Of a stretch of DNA of 5,937 nt, positions 1-4,339 are shown one piece after another. The notes beneath the pieces were generated by a model. That model saw only the letters and a program-made list of their open reading frames with translations. It searched no databases and was not told the DNA's origin. Both the position numbers and the translations under genes were made by a program. This stretch comes from CAINEC01 sp046303115 (GTDB lineage: Bacteria; Bacteroidota; Bacteroidia; AKYH767-A; OLB10): assembly GCA_046303115.1 (NCBI GenBank), contig JBKCGZ010000036.1, positions 1 to 5,937 on the forward strand, read 5' to 3'. How positions within the stretch are numbered: position 1 is the stretch's first letter; each line of letters starts with the position of its first letter.

Positions 1-103
1 AGAAAACAGTTTCTCTAGTGATCCAGAAATTAAAATGGCTATCAAAGCGCTTACTAATCCTACAGTGTTTTCAGCGGTTTATAATAGAACCTATAAAGAG
101 TAA
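1..103 (+). CDS. C-terminal end of an unidentified protein (5' truncated)
   Basis: An open frame enters from the left edge (first full codon at base 2) and stops at TAA 101-103, leaving 33 residues that end in VYNRTYKE. The peptide is hydrophilic, has no recognisable motif, and is too short to assign. It is taken as a real gene end because the next gene begins only 6 bases after its stop in the same direction, which suggests an operon, and because the other two forward frames are closed early. Since the next gene is an O-antigen ligase, a role in surface polysaccharide synthesis is possible, but that is only inference from position. Confidence 0.55.
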   Translation, partial: ENSFSSDPEIKMAIKALTNPTVFSAVYNRTYKE

Positions 104-109
104 CCTCTC

Positions 110-1663
110 TTGAATAATAAAATCATTTCATTGGGTAATAAAGCGTATATCGCAGGGCTATTTATGCTTGCCTGCTGTATGGCCTTATCGAAATTTGGAA
201 TGAGTCTAGGTCAGTTTTTTATTTTAGGTGGATGGTTGTTGAGTGGCGACTTTCAAAATAAATGGCAGCGACTAAAAGACAATAAAGTAATTACGTTGTT
301 ACTGATTTCGTTGTTTGCATTACATCTTGTCGGATTAATTCACACATCCGATTTCAAATATGCGTTTAATGATATCCGAATAAAATTGCCGTTGTTGATT
401 TTACCTGTATTGATTTTTTCGATGCCGGTATTGGAGCGAAAAACGCGTGATTATCTATTTCATTTTTTTACAGTTTCTGTTTTAATTTCTACACTCATCA
501 GTCTTTTTATTTTCTTCGGATGGAGTAACATAGAAGTTCATGATATCAGAGATATAAGTCCGTTTATTTCGCATATACGTTTAGCATTACTTGTTTGCGT
601 TGCGATGGTTTTATCGTGGGATGATTTTAAAAACAATCATCGTTGGATGAACCTTTTTTTTATTGCTTGGTTCTTCGCGTTTCTCGTATTATTGCAATCG
701 TTAACTGCTATTATTATTATAGCGGCCTTTGCTTTAATTACAATGACAATAACACTCCTTGATAAAAACAAAAACGTTTTTGTTAGAAGCATAAGTGGTG
801 CAGGAATTATAATTGTCGTTTGTGTAAGTAGTTATTTCTACAAATTACTTTTTGTTGATTCCATTATTCCTATTCAGGTAAATGAATCGCAATTGCTAAA
901 ATATACTCCGAGAGGAAATACCTATTATTCGTTACCCGAGCGACAAGATGTTGAAAACGGACATCCTGTTTGGATAAACATCTGCGATAAAGAATTAGAT
1001 GAAGCGTGGAAAGAACGCACAGGATTTTCTGTTTACGATAACAATCGCTTTGATTACTGGTATTATTACTCTGTGATTCGTTTTCTTTCTTCAAAAGGAT
1101 GGAATAAAGATCGCGAAGCGGTGATGAGCCTTTCTTCCAATGAAGTAGAGGCCGTTAAAAACGGATGCTCCAATGTAGAGCAAATGGAGAACAACGGTAT
1201 TAGCATGCGCATTAAAAATCTTGGATGGGAGTATCGTCAGTATTACTATAACGGCGATGTCTCTGGGCAATCGTTTACACAGCGATTGGCTTATTGGTCA
1301 ACAGGATTAAAAATATTTAAACAAAATTGGTTAGTCGGAGTTGGAACTGGTGATGTTGACATTGCTTTCAAACAGCAATATGAAACGGATAAATCGAAGT
1401 TAGAAGAAAAATGGCGCTTGCGAACGCACAACCAATACATCACATTGGGTATAGCCTTTGGCGTTAGTGGAGTTGTTTTCTTATTGATGGTGTTGTTTTA
1501 TCCAGTCTTGTTTCATTATAAAAAACCTGGTTTTGTATTTTCATCTTTTCTCTTGATTGCGGCTATTTCTATGCTTTCTGAGGATACCCTAGAAACGCAG
1601 GCTGGTATTACTTTTTTTGTGTTTTTATACTGCCTACTGTGGCGAGAGCGGGTGGTGGAGTAA
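110..1663 (+). CDS. O-antigen ligase family membrane protein (WaaL/Wzy-C type)
   Basis: This is a 517-residue polytopic inner-membrane protein. Members of the family transfer lipid-linked polysaccharide to an acceptor (lipid A core, or sometimes protein) on the periplasmic side, or polymerise it. About ten hydrophobic segments are visible: eight or so before residue 250, then two or three after 445. Between them is a large soluble, presumably periplasmic region (about 250-440). Family hallmarks are the QRLAYW motif (391-396, Arg392), the GVGTGD turn (410-415) and the THNQYI motif with His440; a further SHIRLAL arginine is at 157. Arg392 and His440 match positions known to be essential in WaaL proteins. 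The TTG start at 110 gives a full first membrane segment; ATG 164 (Met19) is the alternative. A small hairpin (96-100 with 107-111) spans the upstream stop and this start, so coupled translation is likely. Ligase and polymerase cannot be told apart from sequence; acceptor and sugar are unknown. Confidence 0.85.
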   Translation: MNNKIISLGNKAYIAGLFMLACCMALSKFGMSLGQFFILGGWLLSGDFQNKWQRLKDNKVITLLLISLFALHLVGLIHTSDFKYAFNDIRIKLPLLILPVLIFSMPVLERKTRDYLFHFFTVSVLISTLISLFIFFGWSNIEVHDIRDISPFISHIRLALLVCVAMVLSWDDFKNNHRWMNLFFIAWFFAFLVLLQSLTAIIIIAAFALITMTITLLDKNKNVFVRSISGAGIIIVVCVSSYFYKLLFVDSIIPIQVNESQLLKYTPRGNTYYSLPERQDVENGHPVWINICDKELDEAWKERTGFSVYDNNRFDYWYYYSVIRFLSSKGWNKDREAVMSLSSNEVEAVKNGCSNVEQMENNGISMRIKNLGWEYRQYYYNGDVSGQSFTQRLAYWSTGLKIFKQNWLVGVGTGDVDIAFKQQYETDKSKLEEKWRLRTHNQYITLGIAFGVSGVVFLLMVLFYPVLFHYKKPGFVFSSFLLIAAISMLSEDTLETQAGITFFVFLYCLLWRERVVE

Positions 1664-1729
1664 ATTTCGCGTATTCCCGTCATAGGATATACTTTGTAAT
1701 TTACCACGCATTATCAACCATTCACCACC
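1651..1729 (+). other. imperfect long stem spanning the end of the ligase gene and its 3' region
   Basis: Bases 1651-1659 can pair with 1721-1729 (nine pairs, one G-T), and 1660-1666 can pair with 1698-1704 (seven pairs). Together they form a 16-pair interrupted stem with a 16-base bulge and a 31-base loop. The stop codon of the ligase gene lies in the left arm. No T-tract follows, so it is not a classical intrinsic terminator; it might stabilise the 3' end of the transcript. The rest of the gap to the next gene (to 1793) holds an 11-base odd palindrome (1763-1773, TGCAA-G-TTGCA) and no convincing promoter. Confidence 0.3.
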
Positions 1730-1793
1730 TAAATGAAAAATTCGTTTGAAGTTATTGTAAATTGCAAGTTGCATAATTGTATTCTCACGTAAA

Positions 1794-2279
1794 ATGATCA
1801 ACGCATCCGATAAGCAGTTTTTTCTTGCTTCCCGTCTTTTAAAAGAGGGGCAGATAGAAGAATGCATCAACGAGCTATCGTTGCTCTTGATTCGTTATCC
1901 GGATCATGGGCGTGGTAATGCGTTATTGGGTCGGTTATTTCTGCGACACCTTTCTGACTATACAAAAGCCGAAGAGTGTTTTCTTCAGGCACTACGTTTT
2001 GATCCGTTATATCCTGAGCTTTATTACGACTTCGCAGAGCTTTTAATTCATCTTGAAAAATATACAGAGGCCATCGCTGTATTAAACAAAGGATTTGAGA
2101 TTCCTGGGATAGAAAAAGAAAAGATGCTTCGCTTATTCGGACTCGTTTACGAGAAACAACAAAACTACGATCAAGCGATTACTTATTATACGGATGGCAT
2201 CATTGAGTCAATGTCTGAAACCGCCATCAAGAAATTACAAAGCGATATACAAAGGTGTATGTTGAAGAAGAAGTTTTAA
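1794..2279 (+). CDS. small tetratricopeptide-repeat (TPR) protein
   Basis: This 161-residue protein is made almost wholly of TPR-like helical pairs. A partial repeat lies at about 6-37 and clear repeats at about 41-73 (LGRLFLRHLSDYTKAEECF, ending ALRFDP), 75-103 (FAELLIHLEKYTEAIAVL) and 111-140 (FGLVYEKQQNYDQAITYY). Small residues recur at the expected positions, and a proline follows two repeats. There is no signal peptide or membrane segment, so it is probably cytoplasmic. TPR proteins are scaffolds for protein-protein contacts; nothing in the sequence identifies the partner. The ATG at 1794 begins the first helix, and no Shine-Dalgarno sequence precedes it, which is normal for Bacteroidota. 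It follows the ligase gene on the same strand after 130 bases, so co-transcription is possible but not shown. No enzyme domain is attached. Confidence 0.85.
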   Translation: MINASDKQFFLASRLLKEGQIEECINELSLLLIRYPDHGRGNALLGRLFLRHLSDYTKAEECFLQALRFDPLYPELYYDFAELLIHLEKYTEAIAVLNKGFEIPGIEKEKMLRLFGLVYEKQQNYDQAITYYTDGIIESMSETAIKKLQSDIQRCMLKKKF

Positions 2280-2308
2280 TAGGGGGATAGGATTTTCAAA
2301 ATTTTATA

Positions 2309-2346
2309 CCTCCCTAAATCCTCGCGAAGCATCGCGACAAAGGAGG
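2309..2346. repeat. hairpin repeat copy 1 (TCGCGA-AGCA-TCGCGA) with an outer CCTCC/GGAGG stem
   Basis: An inner hairpin of TCGCGA (2322-2327), loop AGCA and TCGCGA (2332-2337) is enclosed by a second pairing of CCTCC (2309-2313) with GGAGG (2342-2346). The inner unit recurs almost exactly at 3266-3281, on the other side of the toxin-antitoxin module, with one base changed in the loop. It lies about 30 bases after the TPR gene stop, so it may act as a transcript end. It has no T-tract, so a dispersed REP-like intergenic element is an equally good reading. Confidence 0.6.
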
Positions 2347-2412
2347 GAATACTAATATTATCAATTCCTCAATTGGAATTACAATTGGTATTGGCTAAAA
2401 GTGTTTTTTACT

Positions 2413-2434
2413 TGAAAGGCCCTGCCTTCATTTT
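2413..2434 (+). terminator. weak candidate intrinsic terminator
   Basis: TGAAAGGC (2413-2420) can pair with GCCTTCA (2424-2430) across a CCT loop with one bulged A, followed by TTTT. The stem is short and the T-run brief. It lies about 130 bases after the TPR gene stop, so it could end that transcript before the toxin-antitoxin promoter. Confidence 0.3.
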
Positions 2435-2470
2435 CAAATTATCAAATTGGCAAATTTTTCAAATAAACTT

Positions 2471-2488
2471 ATCCTGAATCTTCAGGGT
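2471..2488. terminator. small hairpin upstream of the toxin-antitoxin promoter
   Basis: CCTGAA (2473-2478) and TTCAGG (2481-2486) are exact inverse complements, and the pairing can extend by one G-T and one A-T pair to 2471-2488. The loop would be 2 to 4 bases. The sequence after it is T-rich but contains GTTAAC, so termination would be weak. It may insulate the downstream promoter from read-through. Confidence 0.3.
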
Positions 2489-2516
2489 TAACTTTTCAAA
2501 CTAAAAATTTTCTTTT

Positions 2517-2546
2517 TACGTACACTTTTAGTATATTTGTACGTAC
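2517..2546 (+). promoter_or_regulatory. toxin-antitoxin promoter and candidate autoregulatory operator
   Basis: TATATTTG (2532-2539) matches the Bacteroidota -7 box TAnnTTTG exactly. The -33 region, around 2507-2514, is only T-rich. Two TACGTAC words flank the box at 2517-2523 and 2540-2546, 23 bases apart start to start, or about two helical turns. The second is part of the 8-base palindrome GTACGTAC. Ribbon-helix-helix antitoxins usually repress their own operon by binding short repeated sites over the promoter, so this pair is the natural operator candidate. The start point would fall near 2543-2547, giving a leader of about 10 bases before ATG 2555. Confidence 0.6.
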
Positions 2547-2554
2547 TACAAGAT

Positions 2555-2800
2555 ATGGATACAAAGCTTACATTAAAACTCAATGGTCAAATTATTGAAC
2601 AAGCAAAAATTTATGCGAAAGCAAAAAATACAAGCTTGTCGGGTTTAATTGAAAACTATCTTCAAAAGCTGACCAACCCAAAAAAGAAAAAAGACAACAT
2701 TACTCCGTTGGTTAAAAGCCTTTCGGGAGTAATAAAATTAACAGGCGATCAATCTGGTAAAAAAGATTATGCCGACTATCTCGCTAAAAAATATAAGTAA
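2555..2800 (+). CDS. ribbon-helix-helix antitoxin (DUF6364-like) of a PIN-toxin module
   Basis: This is an 81-residue antitoxin. The N-terminus has the ribbon-helix-helix layout: a strand TKLTLKLN (3-10), helix 1 from about 11 to 25, then helix 2 SLSGLIENYLQKL (27-39). Such proteins dimerise and bind DNA through the strand pair. After a lysine-rich linker (43-47), the segment ITPLVKSLSGVIKL (49-62) and the tail KKDYADYLAKKYK are typical of the DUF6364 family and probably wrap the toxin. ATG 2555 is chosen because the in-frame TTG at 2537 lies inside the predicted -7 box and would add six residues before the strand. The PIN toxin gene follows with no gap, giving the usual antitoxin-first order. 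It should neutralise the toxin and repress the operon. Confidence 0.87.
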   Translation: MDTKLTLKLNGQIIEQAKIYAKAKNTSLSGLIENYLQKLTNPKKKKDNITPLVKSLSGVIKLTGDQSGKKDYADYLAKKYK

Positions 2801-3214
2801 TTGGAGAAGTTATTTGTTGATACAGATGTCGTACTCGACTTGTTAAGTGCCCGTCAACCACATTATAAATTTGCGGCAGAGCTATTTTCTTTGGCAGATA
2901 TGGAATCGATACGTTTATACGTTTCTTCGTTAACCTTCGCCAATGTACATTACGTACTTTCAAAACAGTTATCAGCCACAGAATCACGTAAACTTTTATT
3001 GCGATTTAAAACACTTGTGACTGTATTACCCGTAAATGATAAAATAATTGAACTTGCATTAAGCTCTTCTTTTGCAGATTTTGAAGATGCTATTCAGTTT
3101 TACGCTGCAATCGAGAATAATATTTCTATTCTGCTCACTCGAAATTTAAAGGACTTTAAAAAAGCTACCATTCCAGTGATGACACCTCAACAATATCTGA
3201 AGTCAAGCGATTAG
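2801..3214 (+). CDS. PIN-domain ribonuclease toxin (VapC-like, PIN_3 type)
   Basis: This 137-residue protein spans one PIN domain. PIN toxins are Mg2+-dependent RNases that cut specific RNAs and stop growth when unbound by the antitoxin. The N-terminal motif FVDTDVVLDLLSARQP places Asp7, Asp9 and Asp13 at the metal site; many relatives have Asn where Asp9 stands. The later acidic cluster FADFEDAIQFYAA supplies Asp93, Glu95 and Asp96. The TRNLKDF motif (113-119, Asp118) and the PQQYL end (129-133) are characteristic of this PIN group. The TTG at 2801 directly abuts the antitoxin stop. The first in-frame ATG (Met34) would delete Asp7-Asp13, so TTG must be the start if the enzyme is active. A weak start tied to antitoxin translation would keep toxin below antitoxin. 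The RNA target is unknown. Confidence 0.87.
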   Translation: MEKLFVDTDVVLDLLSARQPHYKFAAELFSLADMESIRLYVSSLTFANVHYVLSKQLSATESRKLLLRFKTLVTVLPVNDKIIELALSSSFADFEDAIQFYAAIENNISILLTRNLKDFKKATIPVMTPQQYLKSSD

Positions 3215-3264
3215 TTATTAATTATTCAGCGGCACATCCAGAAGTTTTGAAATCAAATTAGCAC

Positions 3265-3282
3265 ATCGCGAAGCCTCGCGAT
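3265..3282. repeat. hairpin repeat copy 2 (TCGCGA-AGCC-TCGCGA), possible two-way terminator
   Basis: TCGCGA (3266-3271) and TCGCGA (3276-3281) flank the loop AGCC, and an outer A-T pair makes a 7-pair stem. It differs from the copy at 2322-2337 by one loop base. It sits in the 91-base gap between the convergent toxin and oxyR genes, and T-rich DNA follows on the + strand, so it could end either transcript. CAAATT/CAAAT words follow at 3284-3310, running into the last codons of oxyR. Confidence 0.6.
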
Positions 3283-3305
3283 CAAATTTTCAAATTAACT
3301 AATTA

Positions 3306-4241
3306 TCAAATAGGCTTCACCACCTCTCCCTTCATCATCGCTTTTGGCAACGCCTGCTTAATTTTCTCTTCTATCTCTTGCTTCAATAACTCCAGTACTT
3401 TATTTTTCACGAAATGACGATGTACTACCAAGCCTATTGTTCGGACAGGCACTGGCGTTATAAAGGTACGGATGTGCTTTGCTTCGCGAGCAGGTAAATT
3501 AACCGTTGCTAAATACGGAAGCAATGTCGATGCATTATTTGCATTCACAAATCGTATTAAGCTATCAATAGATCCTGCTTTAAAATCGATATTTTCAATA
3601 CGGGATGGCTGTGATTTTTTTAAGTTACATATCTGCAAGGCCTGCGTACGCATACAATGTCCTTCTTCTAACAACCACAAATTACTCGTATCAATCGTTT
3701 TTACAGAAACACTTTTTTTAGTCGTCGATTGTTTATCGTACAAAACAAATGGCTCTCTGTATAATTCTTTCTCAACTAATAACGCATCATCCAATGGAGT
3801 TGAAACTATTCCAATGTCTAAGTCGCGCGACTTTAACTGACGAATGATTTCTTCTGTTGTTTGTTCTCGCACTTCTAACTTTAGTAAAGGATGCTTCTTG
3901 GCAAAGTCCTGCAAAAAAAGCGGTAACAAATATGGCGACACCGTTGGAATAACAGAAATTGAAACACGGCCTTTTATTTCTCCCTTCACTTCTTTCACCA
4001 ACTCTTTTAATTGTCCAATCTGATTGGTTATCTCTCTCAGCTTTTCAATCAACAACGCACCCTCTGCAGTAACCTGAACAGGTTTTTTCTTTCTATCAAA
4101 AATCTTTAATCCGATCTCCTCTTCAAACTTTGAAATCATCGTACTCAATGTACTTTGAGAGATAAAACATTTCTCAGCAGCAATCTCAAAATGCTTGTGA
4201 TCGGCAACGGCAAGGATATAATTAAACTGTTGTATGTTCAT
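3306..4241 (-). CDS. oxyR: hydrogen-peroxide sensing LysR-type regulator OxyR
   Basis: This 311-residue protein has the LysR layout: a winged helix-turn-helix at 1-60 (AAEKCFISQSTLSTMISKFE as recognition region), a linker helix at about 61-90, and a substrate-binding-like sensor domain at about 91-300. In the sensor, LLEEGHCMRTQALQIC carries Cys196 and Cys205, nine apart like Cys199 and Cys208 of E. coli OxyR. Those form the disulphide that turns the protein on when it meets peroxide; His195 before the first cysteine is also kept. Cys25 also matches a cysteine in E. coli OxyR. It is transcribed away from katG across a 98-base gap, the usual layout for a regulator and its target. It probably activates katG and limits its own synthesis. 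The extra C-terminal tail (about 297-311) is lysine-rich and of unknown role. ATG at 4241 gives the canonical LysR N-terminus. Confidence 0.93.
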   Translation of the reverse strand: MNIQQFNYILAVADHKHFEIAAEKCFISQSTLSTMISKFEEEIGLKIFDRKKKPVQVTAEGALLIEKLREITNQIGQLKELVKEVKGEIKGRVSISVIPTVSPYLLPLFLQDFAKKHPLLKLEVREQTTEEIIRQLKSRDLDIGIVSTPLDDALLVEKELYREPFVLYDKQSTTKKSVSVKTIDTSNLWLLEEGHCMRTQALQICNLKKSQPSRIENIDFKAGSIDSLIRFVNANNASTLLPYLATVNLPAREAKHIRTFITPVPVRTIGLVVHRHFVKNKVLELLKQEIEEKIKQALPKAMMKGEVVKPI

Positions 4242-4254
4242 CTATTTTATGAAT

Positions 4255-4305
4255 AATATCATCTAAAATATCATTTCTATCAAACAAAAATAAACACTAA
4301 TATTG
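4255..4305 (+). promoter_or_regulatory. katG control region: TATCA repeats (candidate OxyR site) and weak -7 box
   Basis: AATATCAT occurs at 4255-4262 and 4267-4274, a 12-base direct repeat, and the core TATCA recurs at 4278-4282. TAATATTG (4298-4305) is one base from the TAnnTTTG -7 consensus and lies 34 bases before the katG ATG, with no -33 box at the right distance. A weak promoter with repeats at about -55 to -28 suits an activator-dependent gene. The same repeats cover the oxyR leader, so they could also mediate self-repression. The E. coli ATAG-n7-CTAT spacing is not seen. OxyR binding is inference. Confidence 0.4.
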
Positions 4306-4314
4306 CAATTCAAA
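4285..4314 (-). promoter_or_regulatory. oxyR promoter (Bacteroidota -33/-7 type)
   Basis: On the minus strand, TTTG (4314-4311) is followed after 18 bases by TATTTTTG (4292-4285). The latter fits the TAnnTTTG -7 consensus exactly, and the spacing is within the range usual for the phylum's primary sigma factor. Transcription would start near 4280, giving a leader of about 40 bases before the oxyR ATG at 4241. It overlaps the katG -7 candidate on the other strand, so the two promoters face each other back to back. Confidence 0.55.
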
Positions 4315-4339
4315 CACTCAACACACTAATTTTTAAATT

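Larger units (their letters stand above)
2347..2516. other. non-coding stretch with small hairpins and CAAATT-rich DNA
   Basis: No plausible gene lies between the TPR gene and the antitoxin. Besides the hairpins listed separately, the stretch holds a 6-pair hairpin AATTCC (2363-2368) with GGAATT (2375-2380). A run at about 2431-2466 is built from CAAATT/CAAAT words separated by T-rich spacers. The same words recur at 3284-3310 beyond the toxin gene. Such CAAATT-rich DNA resembles degenerate intergenic repeats seen in many Bacteroidota genomes; that comparison is from general knowledge and was not searched. Confidence 0.5.

Noticed and set aside
870..1094. Minus-strand open frame inside the ligase gene
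   Set aside because: Antisense to the periplasmic loop of a full-length ligase, with no motif or upstream signal.
1634..1870. Minus-strand open frame across the ligase-TPR gap
   Set aside because: It overlaps both flanking genes in antisense and shows no domain; the start of the TPR protein is the better explanation.
2431..2466. CRISPR-like array of CAAATT words
   Set aside because: Units are short, irregular and lack spacers of constant length; no cas genes are near.
2537..2554. In-frame TTG start extending the antitoxin by six residues
   Set aside because: The TTG is the end of the predicted -7 box and would precede the transcription start; ATG 2555 gives the standard ribbon-helix-helix N-terminus.
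2280..3305. Insertion sequence or transposon carrying the toxin-antitoxin genes
   Set aside because: No transposase, terminal inverted repeats or target-site duplication is visible; only the paired hairpins hint at mobility.
3472..3840. 122-residue plus-strand open frame opposite oxyR
   Set aside because: It lies wholly within oxyR, whose protein match is clear from end to end; the translated product resembles no family.
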